From the NCBI RefSeq assembly GCF_003944765.1, contig NZ_RWIU01000004.1, positions 1 through 64,000 of the forward strand: DNA of 64,000 nucleotides. Reading direction: 5' to 3'. Below the pieces are notes generated by a model that saw only the letters and a program-made list of their open reading frames with translations, had not been told where the DNA came from and made no database searches. Position 1 is the stretch's first letter, and the number at the start of each line of letters is the position of its first letter. Shown here in pieces: positions 8,911 through 18,418 of the stretch. Both the position numbers and the translations under genes were made by a program. Source of the DNA: Hymenobacter perfusus (GTDB taxonomy: Bacteria; Bacteroidota; Bacteroidia; Cytophagales; Hymenobacteraceae).

Positions 8911-9681
8911 GTGAACATCATCTCCTACAACCTCAACGGACTGCGCTCGGCCCTCAGCAAAGGCTTGGCCGACTGGGTGCAGCAAACCCGCCCCGACGTA
9001 TTGTGCGTGCAGGAAATCAAGGCTGGCCGGGAGCCGCTCGACGTGTCGGCGCTGACGGCGCTGGGCTACCACGCCTACCTGCATCCGGCCCGGAAACCGG
9101 GCTACAGCGGTGTGGCCATTTTCAGCCTGCAGGAGCCCCTGGCCGTGGTGGAAGGATGCGGCCAGAGCTGCTACGACGACGAGGGCCGGGTGCTGCGCCT
9201 GGATTTCGAGCATTGTTCCGTGCTGAATACCTACATGCCCTCGGGCACCAGCGGGCCGGAGCGGCAGGCGTTCAAGGTGGAGTGGCTGCACTTCTTCCGG
9301 TGCTACGTGCGCGAGCTGCAAGCGGCCGGGGTGCCGCCGCTGGTCATTGCTGGCGACTTCAACTGCTGCCAGGCGGAAATTGACATTCGCAACGCCAAAA
9401 CCAACCAGAACAGCCCCGGCTTCACCCCCGAGGAGCGGCAGTGGTTCCGGGATTTTCTGGCCGACGGCTTCACCGACTCGTTCCGCCACCACCACGGCCC
9501 CGTGCCCGACCGGTACTCGTGGTGGACGTACCGGGGCGGAGCCCGGGCCCGCAACGTGGGCTGGCGGCTGGATCATCTGCTGGTAGATAATGCGCTGGTG
9601 CCACACATTCGCCACGCCGATTTGCTGCACGACGCCGTACACTCCGACCACTGCCCGGCCCAGCTGGAGCTGCAGTTTTAG
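8911..9681 (+). CDS. xth: Exodeoxyribonuclease III (AP endonuclease family)
   Basis: 256 residues, full length for the family. It has the Mg-dependent endonuclease/exonuclease/phosphatase fold: N-terminal NIISYNLNGLRSALSKGL, VQEIKA (metal-binding Glu), VIAGDFNCC (catalytic Asp/Asn) and the C-terminal SDHCP (catalytic His). It should cleave 5' of abasic sites in base-excision repair and remove 3' blocking groups. The start codon is GTG at 8911, directly after the stop of the preceding gene, which points to coupling. A strong terminator follows at 9710-9760. Confidence 0.95.
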   Translation: MNIISYNLNGLRSALSKGLADWVQQTRPDVLCVQEIKAGREPLDVSALTALGYHAYLHPARKPGYSGVAIFSLQEPLAVVEGCGQSCYDDEGRVLRLDFEHCSVLNTYMPSGTSGPERQAFKVEWLHFFRCYVRELQAAGVPPLVIAGDFNCCQAEIDIRNAKTNQNSPGFTPEERQWFRDFLADGFTDSFRHHHGPVPDRYSWWTYRGGARARNVGWRLDHLLVDNALVPHIRHADLLHDAVHSDHCPAQLELQF

Positions 9682-9709
9682 AGCACACCGAATACAGAAC
9701 GCCGTACTC

Positions 9710-9760
9710 AGAAATAAGAACGCCATTCCGAGCCTTGCTCGGAATGGCGTTCTTATTTCT
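9710..9760. terminator. Bidirectional terminator, 24-bp perfect stem
   Basis: Arms 9710-9733 and 9737-9760 with a 3-nt loop; the stem contains AACGCCATTCCGAG. It lies between the convergent xth and FAD-oxidoreductase genes and can serve both. Confidence 0.9.
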
Positions 9761-9774
9761 GGCTTCTGGGTCGG

Positions 9775-11052
9775 TTAACTGGCCAAGAGCATTTCGGCTA
9801 CTTCGCGGCCAGAGGCCAGGGCGGCGTTGAGGGAAGGATAGGCGGCGTAGTCGCCGCAACGGTAGAGGTGGCCCTGGACTTTAAGCGACTGGCGGGCCGG
9901 CTGTCCGGCCGGGTACTCGGGCAGGGCGTAGGGCAGCTCGTAGGTGCGCAAGTGCTGCCACTGGGCCGCCTCGGGGCCGAACCAGTCCGTCAGCTCTTGG
10001 CGGAGGCGGGCCGTGAGGTCGGCTTCGGAGAGGCCATGCTCGCCGTGGGTGCTCACTGATACCAACCGCTGACCGGCTGGAGCGTAGGCTGAGGCCACAT
10101 CTGAAGGAAACGCCACGTTGTGGGCCAGGGCCGTTGGGGAAGCGTTCAGGCGCAGCAGCTTATCGGGGCGGCCCTTGGCGGCGGGGGCCGCAAAGTAGGT
10201 GCAGGTGGTGCGACGCCAGGCCAAGGTGGGCGCGGTGTTGGCGGCCGGCAGCAGGCGGGCGGCGGCTTCGCCATCCACGGCCAGCACCACGGCGGCAGCA
10301 TGTAGCGTTTCGCCGTTCCGGAGCCGGACGCTGGTACCTTCCAGCGCCGCCACGGGCGTGTTGAGCCGAATGGTCCCGGCGGGCAGGCGGGCGGCCAGCT
10401 GCTCGGGAATCTGCTGCATGCCCAGGGCCGGCACCACGGCCTCGCCTTCCACAAACTGCTTGAACACGAACTCAAAGAAATTGGCCGCCGTGCTCAGGCT
10501 GCGGTCCAAGAACACGCCCCCGAAAAAGGGCCGGAAGAAGTTCTGAATCATCTGCTCGCTCCAGCCATACTGGCGCAGGAAGCTGAGCGTGTCCTGCTCG
10601 TTGGTGGAGTTGCGGCTCAGCAGCTGCTGACTGGTGAAGCGCCGTACGTGCTGTACCATGCTCACGATGCGCAGCTTATCGGGCAAAGAACCAATGCGCG
10701 AGGTGAGGGCCGAAAAGGCGGCGACAGGCTGTTGCAGCGGATTTTGCAGGGTGGTTTCCTTGCCATCGGGAAGCCGGATGACGGCGCCGGAGCGGAAGGC
10801 TTTCAGGTGGAGCGCGCCGTAGTCGATGAGGCGTTCCACCTCGGGGTAGCGGGTGAGTAGCACCTGAAAACCCCGGTCGAGGCGGAAGCCTTCGGGCGTC
10901 ACGTCGGTGCGTACGCGGCCGCCCACGGCGTCGGCGGCTTCCAGCACGAGCACGGGCCGGCCGGCGCGGTGCAGGTAGTTGGCACAGGCAAGGCCCGCCA
11001 TGCCCGCGCCGATGATGATGATGGGAAGTTGAGGAGAATCAGCTGGAGTCAT
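9775..11052 (-). CDS. NAD(P)/FAD-dependent oxidoreductase, amine oxidase/phytoene desaturase-like
   Basis: 425 residues. The N-terminus has the dinucleotide-binding motif IIIIGAGMAGLACANYL followed by VLVLEAADAVGGRVRTD, the signature of flavin amine oxidases and desaturases. The C-terminal region ends in the second FAD-binding segment LYRCGDYAAYPSLNAALASGREVA. Related plant and bacterial proteins are annotated as protoporphyrinogen-oxidase-like or amine-oxidase-like, with substrate unknown. The gene follows the CxxCH lipoprotein gene at 11098-11775 by 45 nt and may be the last gene of the transcript containing thrC. Cytosolic, no signal peptide. Confidence 0.85.
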   Translation of the reverse strand: MTPADSPQLPIIIIGAGMAGLACANYLHRAGRPVLVLEAADAVGGRVRTDVTPEGFRLDRGFQVLLTRYPEVERLIDYGALHLKAFRSGAVIRLPDGKETTLQNPLQQPVAAFSALTSRIGSLPDKLRIVSMVQHVRRFTSQQLLSRNSTNEQDTLSFLRQYGWSEQMIQNFFRPFFGGVFLDRSLSTAANFFEFVFKQFVEGEAVVPALGMQQIPEQLAARLPAGTIRLNTPVAALEGTSVRLRNGETLHAAAVVLAVDGEAAARLLPAANTAPTLAWRRTTCTYFAAPAAKGRPDKLLRLNASPTALAHNVAFPSDVASAYAPAGQRLVSVSTHGEHGLSEADLTARLRQELTDWFGPEAAQWQHLRTYELPYALPEYPAGQPARQSLKVQGHLYRCGDYAAYPSLNAALASGREVAEMLLAS

Positions 11053-11097
11053 ATCAAATCCAAACTGAAAAAGTCCTCCGAAGGTTGGCCCCAGCCG

Positions 11098-11775
11098 CTA
11101 AAACAGCGGCGTCCGTTTCTTCATCACCTTACGGGTTTTCATGGTCCAGTGCTCAGCCACGCCGGCGCGTTGGAGGCTCACGCGCCACACGCCCATCGGC
11201 TGGCCCAGCTGGTAGCCGGTGGCTTGGTCCTGGGGATACTGATTGCGGATGAGGGCGTAATCAGCGGCCGGAATATCCTGCCCTACCGTGCCGTGGCAGC
11301 GCAGACACATTTTATCCTGCAGCACCAAAGGGCGCTGATACGTAAATAGCTCGGTGCCGGGACGGGCCACGCGGCGGGTAGTGTCAGCGGGGTTTTGCTC
11401 GGCGGCCGTGAGGGTGGCCTGGTGAGTTGGGTTACGCGGGCGGGTCGAGGCCCGGCTTAGCGTGGCCTGCAGCACTTTCGCCAGCGAATCGGTAGCGGGC
11501 AGGGTTTCGGGGCGACAGTAGGGCAGGGCTGCTGCCACGCCGCCTTCCTGCAGCTTCTGGGCCAGCACTGTACGCAACTCTCGTTCGGCGGTGCGCGTGA
11601 GCGAGTCGCCGGCCCAGCGGGTGGCGCGCAGTAGGTCCTTGGGCATGATGCGCTTCACTTCCCAGTTGGCCGCCTCCACGGCCAGCTCCTTGGTGTTGCT
11701 GAGGTGCTGCACCTGATCGGGCCGACAGGCTGAAAGCAGGGGCAGAAGCAGGGCGAAACGGAGAAGGGGACGCAT
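11098..11775 (-). CDS. DUF3365 (Tll0287-like) lipoprotein with one c-type haem motif
   Basis: 225 residues. The ATG at 11775 gives a clean lipoprotein signal peptide (LLPLLSAC, Cys17); an in-frame extension to 11835 is less likely. The single CLRCH motif near residue 165 fits one covalently bound c-type haem. The later segment GYQLGQPMGVWRVSL is the conserved end of DUF3365/Tll0287-like sensor domains. Such domains bind haem in the periplasm and are thought to sense redox or gases, or to carry electrons. The gene follows thrC closely on the same strand, yet has no obvious link to threonine synthesis. Confidence 0.8.
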   Translation of the reverse strand: MRPLLRFALLLPLLSACRPDQVQHLSNTKELAVEAANWEVKRIMPKDLLRATRWAGDSLTRTAERELRTVLAQKLQEGGVAAALPYCRPETLPATDSLAKVLQATLSRASTRPRNPTHQATLTAAEQNPADTTRRVARPGTELFTYQRPLVLQDKMCLRCHGTVGQDIPAADYALIRNQYPQDQATGYQLGQPMGVWRVSLQRAGVAEHWTMKTRKVMKKRTPLF

Positions 11776-11835
11776 GAGCGGGAGGGATAACAGGTGGTGG
11801 AGTAATGACCAGTAGCGTAACAGCCAACAACGCAT

Positions 11836-13128
11836 TTAATCCCACAAATATGCCCGTAAGGCGTCGTATTCCGGCTCCAGCAGCGTGCTTTGTTTGGGCC
11901 GGTGCATGAGGTCGGCCAGTTCGGCGGGGATGGGTACGGCACGGCCGGTGGCGGTTTCTACGGCTTCGGGAAATTTCACCGGGTGGGCGGTTTCGAGGAA
12001 CAGACCGCGCTGCGCCGGGTGGTGACGCAGATAATCCTCCAGCGCAAAATAGGCCACGGCCCCGTGCGGGTCGAGCACGTAGCTGGTTTCCCGGAACACC
12101 CGGGCAATGGTGGCCGTGGTGTCGGCATCCGATACGGTGTAGCCGCTCAGTAGCTCGCGCAGCACCGGGTACTGGTGCCCGAACAGTTCCAGAATCCGGC
12201 CGAAATTGCTCGGGTCGCCCACATCCATGGCGTTGGAGAGGGTGGCCACGGCCGGTTGAGCAGCGTAGTGTCCCGATTGCAGATAGCGGGGCACGGCGTC
12301 GTTCTGGTTGCAGGCCGCCACAAAGTGGGCCACCGGCAGCCCCGAGGCGTAGGCCAGCAGCCCGGCGCACAGGTTGCCGAAGTTGCCGCTGGGCACGGCC
12401 ATCACCGGCGGCTGCGCGTGGGGCCACTGGGCCAGCGCCGCCACATAGTACACCTGCTGGGGCAGCCAGCGAGCCACGTTGATGGAGTTGGCCGACGTGA
12501 GTTGCCGCCGCTGCCGTAGCTCATCGTCGCGGAAGGCCTGCTTCACCAGCCGCTGGCAGTCGTCGAAGTTGCCGCGCACCTCCAGGGCCCGGATGTTCTG
12601 GCCCAGGGCCGTGAGCTGCTGCTCCTGCACCGGACTTACCCGGCCCTGCGGGTACAGAATCACCACCTCCACGCCCGGCACGCCCAGAAATCCGCTGGCT
12701 ACGGCCCCGCCGGTGTCGCCGGAAGTGGCCACCAGCACCGTGACGGGCCGGGTTTCATGGCGGGAAAAGTAGCCTAGGCAGCGGCTCATGAACCGCGCCC
12801 CCACATCCTTAAAGGCCAGCGTAGGCCCGTGAAACAGCTCCAGCGCACTCATGCGGTCCGTTACGGACACCACGGGCAGCGGGAAATCAACGGTTTCGGC
12901 GCAGATGCGGGCCAGCTCCGGCTCCGGAATAGACGTGCCCACGTAGGGCCGCAGCACCGTCAGGGCTATTTCGGCCGGCGTCAGGTGGGGTAGTTGGGCC
13001 AGGAATTCGGCCGGGAAGCGCGGAATGGTTTCGGGGAAGTAGAGGCCCCCGTCCGGGGCCTGCCCCGCCACGGTTGCCGTCCGAAAATCAACGGGCTCCG
13101 ACTGGCGGTTGAGGCTGTAGTAGTGCAT
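11836..13128 (-). CDS. thrC: Threonine synthase
   Basis: 430 residues. Converts O-phosphohomoserine to threonine, the last step of the pathway. The PLP-binding lysine is in GPTLAFKDVGARF (Lys107), followed by the phosphate-binding loop region VATSGDTGGAVA and the later PSGNFGNLCAG. The start at 13128 (MHYYSLNRQ) matches the usual N-terminus of the family, where the first residues contact the substrate side; an in-frame ATG at 13167 lies in the repeat element. Third gene of the threonine operon, separated from thrB by a 109-bp palindromic element (13150-13258). Confidence 0.95.
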   Translation of the reverse strand: MHYYSLNRQSEPVDFRTATVAGQAPDGGLYFPETIPRFPAEFLAQLPHLTPAEIALTVLRPYVGTSIPEPELARICAETVDFPLPVVSVTDRMSALELFHGPTLAFKDVGARFMSRCLGYFSRHETRPVTVLVATSGDTGGAVASGFLGVPGVEVVILYPQGRVSPVQEQQLTALGQNIRALEVRGNFDDCQRLVKQAFRDDELRQRRQLTSANSINVARWLPQQVYYVAALAQWPHAQPPVMAVPSGNFGNLCAGLLAYASGLPVAHFVAACNQNDAVPRYLQSGHYAAQPAVATLSNAMDVGDPSNFGRILELFGHQYPVLRELLSGYTVSDADTTATIARVFRETSYVLDPHGAVAYFALEDYLRHHPAQRGLFLETAHPVKFPEAVETATGRAVPIPAELADLMHRPKQSTLLEPEYDALRAYLWD

Positions 13129-13149
13129 GGCAGTTGAGTGGTGAAGGCC

Positions 13150-13258
13150 GATGTAGAGACGCGACACTTCGCGTCTCCTCGTTGCTGAGGTTGTTTGGTT
13201 GATTGGTGCAGGACCGGGTGGTTCAACGTAGAGACGCGAAGGGTCGCGTCTCTACATC
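13150..13258. repeat. Palindromic repeat, family A copy 1 (thrB-thrC spacer)
   Basis: About 109 bp with perfect 16-bp terminal inverted repeats (GATGTAGAGACGCGAC at 13150-13165 and its complement at 13243-13258). Each end is itself a small hairpin of the form GAGACGCGA...TCGCGTCTC. The element reaches into the thrB stop codon (13257-13259). Related copies lie at 16989-17081 and 49605-49697. Confidence 0.85.
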
Positions 13259-14195
13259 AGGCGGGCAGAATCTGGCAGCCCGTGGTGTTAATCGTCGTCT
13301 GATACACGTAATAATCCAGGCCCAACTGCTCGTAGGTAGTGCGCATGATGTCGGCCACGGCCCGGGCGGTGGCTTCGTGCTGGCTGAGCATGAACAGAGA
13401 GGGGCCGGAGCCGGAAATACCGCCGCCCAGCGCCCCGGCAGCGCGGCTGCCGTCCTTCACCTGCTGAAAACCCGGAATCAGAATGCTGCGCACGGGCTCG
13501 ATAATCACGTCTTCCAGGGCCCGGCCGATGAGGGCGTAATCGTGCTTGAGCAGGCCGGCTACCAGCGCGCCCACGTTGCCCCACTGCCGGATGGCGTCGC
13601 GCAAAGGCACCTGCTGCTTGAGAATCTGACGGGCGTCGGAGGTCTTTACTTCAATCTGGGGATGTACCACCGTCACGAACAAAGGCGGGGCATCCAGCGG
13701 CACCACATCGGGCGCGGGCGTGGTGGCCCGGATGAGCGTAACGCCGCCATAAATGGCCGGGGCAATGTTGTCGGCGTGGCGCACGCCGGAGGCCACTTCC
13801 TCGCCGTACATGGCAAATTTCACCAGTTCGGCCTGCGTGAATCGGTTGCCCAGCAGATGGTCCAGCCCCACCACGGCCCCCGCCGCGCTGGCCGCGCTGC
13901 TCCCGATGCCGCTACCGGGCCGGATGTGCTTGCGGATGCGTACCTCCACGCCCGTTACCTCGGGCGCGGCCCGCAGCATGGCCAGCAGCGCCGCCCCCGC
14001 CACGTTGCGGGCGGGCTCAGTGGGCAGACCAAAGTCGTCCTCGTTCACAATGCGCACCCCCGGCTCGTCAGTCAGGCGCAGGTGCATTTCGTCGTTGGGC
14101 TCGTGCAGAGCAAACCCCAGCACGTCAAATCCGCACACCACGTTGGCCACGGTAGCCGGGGCGAGGAGGGAAACGGAATCAGTGGAAAGCGGCAT
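13257..14195 (-). CDS. thrB: Homoserine kinase
   Basis: 312 residues. GHMP kinase that phosphorylates homoserine for threonine synthase. The ATP-binding motif PGSGIGSSAASAAGAV lies near residue 95; the N-terminal LLAPATVANVVCGFDVLGFAL and the C-terminal GGGISGSGPSLFML complete the family signatures. It starts 37 nt after thrA. Its stop codon sits inside the end of a family A palindromic repeat, so the 3' end of the gene may have been the insertion or expansion point. Confidence 0.95.
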   Translation of the reverse strand: MPLSTDSVSLLAPATVANVVCGFDVLGFALHEPNDEMHLRLTDEPGVRIVNEDDFGLPTEPARNVAGAALLAMLRAAPEVTGVEVRIRKHIRPGSGIGSSAASAAGAVVGLDHLLGNRFTQAELVKFAMYGEEVASGVRHADNIAPAIYGGVTLIRATTPAPDVVPLDAPPLFVTVVHPQIEVKTSDARQILKQQVPLRDAIRQWGNVGALVAGLLKHDYALIGRALEDVIIEPVRSILIPGFQQVKDGSRAAGALGGGISGSGPSLFMLSQHEATARAVADIMRTTYEQLGLDYYVYQTTINTTGCQILPA

Positions 14196-14232
14196 GTTAG
14201 TGGGTAAGTATTAATGCAAGGAAATGGTGGGG

Positions 14233-16671
14233 TCAATGCGCGGCCCGTAGCACGTCGGCAAACACGCCGGAGGCGGTTACCTCGGCCCCGGCCCCGGCTC
14301 CTTTAATCACCAGCGGCTGCTCCACGTAACGGTTGGTGTAGAACAGCACGGCGTTGTCCTTGCCCTGCAAGGAGTACAAGTCATGGCCGGGAGCCACGCT
14401 TTGCAGGCCCACCCGGGCCCGGCCCTCCTCGAAGCTCGCCACGAAACGCAGCTTTTTCCCCTGGGCGGCAGCCGTGTCGTACAGGTTCCGGAAGTGCGGT
14501 TCGTGGGCCGCCAGTTGCTCGTAGAAGGCCGGGACGTCGCCCTCCAGGCAGGCGGCGGGCAGGAAGGAGTCGTTCTGCACGTCGGGCATTTCCAGCGGGT
14601 GGCCGGTTTCCCGGGCCAGAATCAGGATTTTGCGGGCCACGTCCACGCCCGTCAGATCGAGGCGGGGGTCGGGCTCGGTGTAGCCTTCCTGCTGGGCTTG
14701 CCGCACCACCTCGGCAAAGGGCCGGGTGCCGTCGTAGTTATTGAATACGAAATTGAGCGTGCCCGACAGCACTGCCTGCATCCGCTGCACCTCGTCGCCG
14801 CTGCGCAATAAGTCGTTCAAGGTGCCGATGATGGGCAGGCCCGCGCCCACGTTGGTTTCAAACAGAAACTGGGTATTAAACTCCTGGGCCAGGCTTTTGA
14901 GGCGGCCATACTGCGCGTATTCGGCCGAGGCCGCCACCTTGTTACAAGCTACCACCGCCACCGAGCGGGCCAGCAGGCCGGCGTACACCTGGGCCACGTC
15001 GGCGCTGGCCGTCACGTCCACGAACACCGTGTTGCGCAGGTTCAGGGCCAGTAGCTCGGTGGTGAGCTGAGTCAGGTCCAGGGCTGGGCCGGCAGCCAGG
15101 GCTGCTTCCCAGTCGGCCAGGTCGAGGCCTTCTTCCCTAAGCACAAACTGCCGGCTGTTGGCCAGGCCCACCACCCGCAGGTGCAGGCGCAGCTTCTCGC
15201 GCAGCCACGGCTGCTGCCGCTGCAGCTGCTCCAGCAGCTTGCGGCCTACGTTGCCCACGCCCGCCACCACCACGTTCACCTGCCGGGTGGTCGCCTCGAA
15301 GAAGGTTTCGTGCAGCACGTTGATGGCCTTGCGCACGTCCTGCTGCCGGATAACGGTAGAAATGTTCTTCTCCGACGAGCCCTGGGCAATGGCCCGGATG
15401 TTCACCCCGTTCTGGCCCAGTGCCCCGAACATGCGCCCGCTGATGCCGGGGTGGTTTTTCATCTGCTCGCCCACCAGCGCCACAATGGCCAATTCATCCT
15501 CCCGGTCCAGCGGATCAAGCAGGCCGTTGCTGATTTCGGCGGTAAACTCCTGGTCGGCGGCCTGCTGGGCGCGGTCGGCATCCGGGGTGCTCACGGCCAC
15601 GCAGATGGAGTGCTCGGAGGAGCTTTGGGTGATGAGCACCACGTTCACCTGCTCGCGGGCCAGGGCCGCAAACAGCCGCCGCGAAAAGCCCGGTACGCCC
15701 ACCATGCCGCTGCCTTCCAGCCGCAGCAGCGAAATAGGCCCGATGCTGGAAATACCCCGCACAAATTCCTGGTTGGCCGGCGGGGCCACTTCCACCAGCG
15801 TACCGGCATCCTCGGGGGCAAAGGTATTCTTGATCCAGAGAGGAATCCCCGACTTCATCACCGGCTGAATGGTGGGCGGGTAGAGCACCTTGGCCCCGAA
15901 GTGGGAGAGTTCCATGGCCTCCTGGTAGCTGATGCGCGGAATGGGACGGGCCGCCCGCACCAAGCGTGGGTCGGCCGTCATCATGCCGCTCACGTCGGTC
16001 CATATTTCTAGCTTAGACGCGCCCAAGGCCCCGGCGAAGATGGCCGCCGTGTAGTCGGAGCCGCCGCGGCCCAGGGTGGTGGTGCTGCCGTCGGGGGCGG
16101 CGGCCACGAAGCCGGGGGCCACGTACAGCGGCACCTCGCCCGTCACGGCCGCCTGAATGAGCGGGTTGGTGCGGGCAAAATCCACTACGGCGTGGCCGTA
16201 ACGGGCATCGGTGCCGATAAGCTGGCGGCTGTCCAGCCACTGGTGAGCCGCGCCCCGGGCCGCCAGCCCTGCCGCCACCAGCCGCGACGACAGCAGTTCG
16301 CCGTAGCTCACCAGCCGGTCCAGGGTGCGCGCCGATAGCTCGCCCAAGGCAAAAATTCCGTCGCAGAGGCTCTCCAGCTCGTTGCAGTACGTTTTTACCA
16401 GACTCAGCACGGCGCTCTGGCCCGTTATCGGCAGCAGGCCGCGCACGGCTTCCAGGTGGCGCAGCTCCAACTCGTGCAATAGTGGGCGGTACGTGTCGTC
16501 GTGGGCAGCGGCGCGGCGGCCGGCCGTAATCAGCTGGTCAGTCACGCCGCCCAGGGCCGATACCACCACTACGGTGGGCTCCCGCCGGGCAGCGGCCTGG
16601 GCCAGGTCGAGGACGCGTTGCATGTTGTCGGCCGTGGCGACGGAGGAGCCGCCGAATTTCAGTACCTGCAT
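14233..16671 (-). CDS. thrA: Bifunctional aspartate kinase / homoserine dehydrogenase
   Basis: 812 residues, the full fused length. Residues 1 to about 295 are aspartokinase (LKFGGSSVA, TTLGRGGSDYTAA). Residues about 310-455 hold two ACT domains for allosteric control, usually by threonine. From about 460 on is homoserine dehydrogenase, starting with the NAD(P)-binding VVVAGVGNVGRKLLEQL, with the catalytic-domain segments SGTLNFVFNNY and GYTEPDPRLDLTG. It catalyses the first and third steps from aspartate to threonine and methionine. First structural gene of the operon, placed directly behind an attenuator hairpin and a Thr-rich leader peptide. Confidence 0.96.
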   Translation of the reverse strand: MQVLKFGGSSVATADNMQRVLDLAQAAARREPTVVVVSALGGVTDQLITAGRRAAAHDDTYRPLLHELELRHLEAVRGLLPITGQSAVLSLVKTYCNELESLCDGIFALGELSARTLDRLVSYGELLSSRLVAAGLAARGAAHQWLDSRQLIGTDARYGHAVVDFARTNPLIQAAVTGEVPLYVAPGFVAAAPDGSTTTLGRGGSDYTAAIFAGALGASKLEIWTDVSGMMTADPRLVRAARPIPRISYQEAMELSHFGAKVLYPPTIQPVMKSGIPLWIKNTFAPEDAGTLVEVAPPANQEFVRGISSIGPISLLRLEGSGMVGVPGFSRRLFAALAREQVNVVLITQSSSEHSICVAVSTPDADRAQQAADQEFTAEISNGLLDPLDREDELAIVALVGEQMKNHPGISGRMFGALGQNGVNIRAIAQGSSEKNISTVIRQQDVRKAINVLHETFFEATTRQVNVVVAGVGNVGRKLLEQLQRQQPWLREKLRLHLRVVGLANSRQFVLREEGLDLADWEAALAAGPALDLTQLTTELLALNLRNTVFVDVTASADVAQVYAGLLARSVAVVACNKVAASAEYAQYGRLKSLAQEFNTQFLFETNVGAGLPIIGTLNDLLRSGDEVQRMQAVLSGTLNFVFNNYDGTRPFAEVVRQAQQEGYTEPDPRLDLTGVDVARKILILARETGHPLEMPDVQNDSFLPAACLEGDVPAFYEQLAAHEPHFRNLYDTAAAQGKKLRFVASFEEGRARVGLQSVAPGHDLYSLQGKDNAVLFYTNRYVEQPLVIKGAGAGAEVTASGVFADVLRAAH

Positions 16672-16695
16672 AGTAGGTCGTTGCGTGATGGGCGT

Positions 16696-16753
16696 AAAAA
16701 AACCCGCTTCCGGCCCGGTGCCTCCCGGGAGGGAGGCTTACCGGCGAAGCGGG
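16696..16753 (-). terminator. Threonine operon attenuator hairpin
   Basis: Read on the minus strand, the outer arms CCCGCTTC (complement of 16746-16753) and GAAGCGGG (complement of 16703-16710) close a GC-rich hairpin followed by TTTTTTT (complement of 16696-16702). It lies between the leader peptide and the thrA start, 24 nt before thrA. This is the expected place of an attenuator controlled by ribosome stalling. Confidence 0.8.
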
Positions 16754-16790
16754 CGGCGAATCAGAAGGGGTGAGAGTTCCGCAGCCCGCT

Positions 16791-16826
16791 CTAGCAGGTT
16801 GTGGTAATAGTGGTGCCGGTACCCAT
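16791..16826 (-). CDS. Threonine operon leader peptide
   Basis: A 12-codon reading frame on the minus strand, ATG at 16824-16826 and TAG at 16791-16793, encodes MGTGTTITTTC. Six of the eleven residues are Thr and one is Ile. This is the amino-acid composition of the E. coli ThrL leader, which controls the same operon in the same way. It precedes the attenuator hairpin by about 38 nt. When charged tRNA-Thr (or tRNA-Ile) is scarce, a stalled ribosome would stop the terminator from forming. I see no competing antiterminator pairing by eye that is beyond doubt. Confidence 0.8.
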   Translation of the reverse strand: MGTGTTITTTC

Positions 16827-16904
16827 CAAAGCGACGGGCAAAGCGGAGTAAAAAGCAGGAGCAGCACCGGGCCGGACCATATGCCTGAGGAGGTTAACGT
16901 TAGC

Positions 16905-16932
16905 CAAAGTAGGAATTATTTGGAACGGCCAA
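16905..16932 (-). promoter_or_regulatory. Candidate promoter of the threonine operon
   Basis: On the minus strand TTG (complement of 16930-16932), 18 nt, then TACTTTG (complement of 16905-16911), which is TAnnTTTG lacking one base. It would give a leader transcript starting near 16900, about 75 nt before the leader peptide. Confidence 0.45.
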
Positions 16933-16988
16933 CGTGCCGGGAAAGAATTATCTACGATTTCTACCGGGTGATACGAACATCAGAACGA

Positions 16989-17081
16989 GGGTAGAGATGC
17001 GAAACTTCGCGTCTCGTCGTCTGCGCCGTCTTACCGATTGTCGTTCAACGAGGAGACGCGAAGTGTCGCGTCTCTACACCC
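16989..17081. repeat. Palindromic repeat, family A copy 2 (upstream of prfA)
   Basis: About 93 bp. The left end GTAGAGATGCGAAACTTCGC and the right end, complement of ACGCGAAGTGTCGCGTCTCTAC, pair with few mismatches, and each end also folds alone. It lies between the threonine leader promoter region and the prfA promoter. Confidence 0.8.
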
Positions 17082-17129
17082 GTGCGGGCAGTTACCGCCA
17101 TGTCGTCACCGTCAGCTGCTTCCGGCTTA

Positions 17130-17159
17130 TTTGCCAACGACTTCGTTTCCGTACCTTTG
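17130..17159 (+). promoter_or_regulatory. prfA promoter
   Basis: TTTG (17130-17133), 18 nt, TACCTTTG (17152-17159): an exact -7 match to TAnnTTTG with a good -33 element. The start codon of prfA follows 28 nt after the -7 box. Confidence 0.7.
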
Positions 17160-17187
17160 CAGTCCCAATACATTTTCTGAAGGCAAG

Positions 17188-18258
<1,071 letters not shown>

Positions 18259-18281
18259 TAAACCCGCTGGCCCATCAGTTT

Positions 18282-18383
18282 GTCATCCTGAGCGGAGCGA
18301 AGGACCTTATCACGTTTGAGGAGTTAGTCTCCTGAGCGCACTCGTAACAACGTGATAAGGTCCTTCGCTCCGCTCAGGATGAC
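18282..18383. repeat. Palindromic repeat, family B copy 1
   Basis: Perfect 35-bp inverted repeat: 18282-18316 and 18349-18383, with a 32-nt centre. The arms start GTCATCCTGAGCGGAGCGAAG. It lies 24 nt downstream of the prfA stop. Related copies are at 47226-47366 and 57604-57703. Confidence 0.9.
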
Positions 18384-18418
18384 CGTTTTATAGAGTATCC
18401 AATCACCAACAACCCGTT

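Noticed and set aside
8281..9726. Long open frame antisense to the CMD/hypothetical/xth cluster
   Set aside because: It runs across three genes whose products are recognisable or coupled; no family motif in the antisense product.
16934..17187. N-terminal extension of prfA through an in-frame upstream start
   Set aside because: The extra residues would cross a palindromic repeat and the promoter, and RF1 proteins start at the conserved MLDKLEAI.
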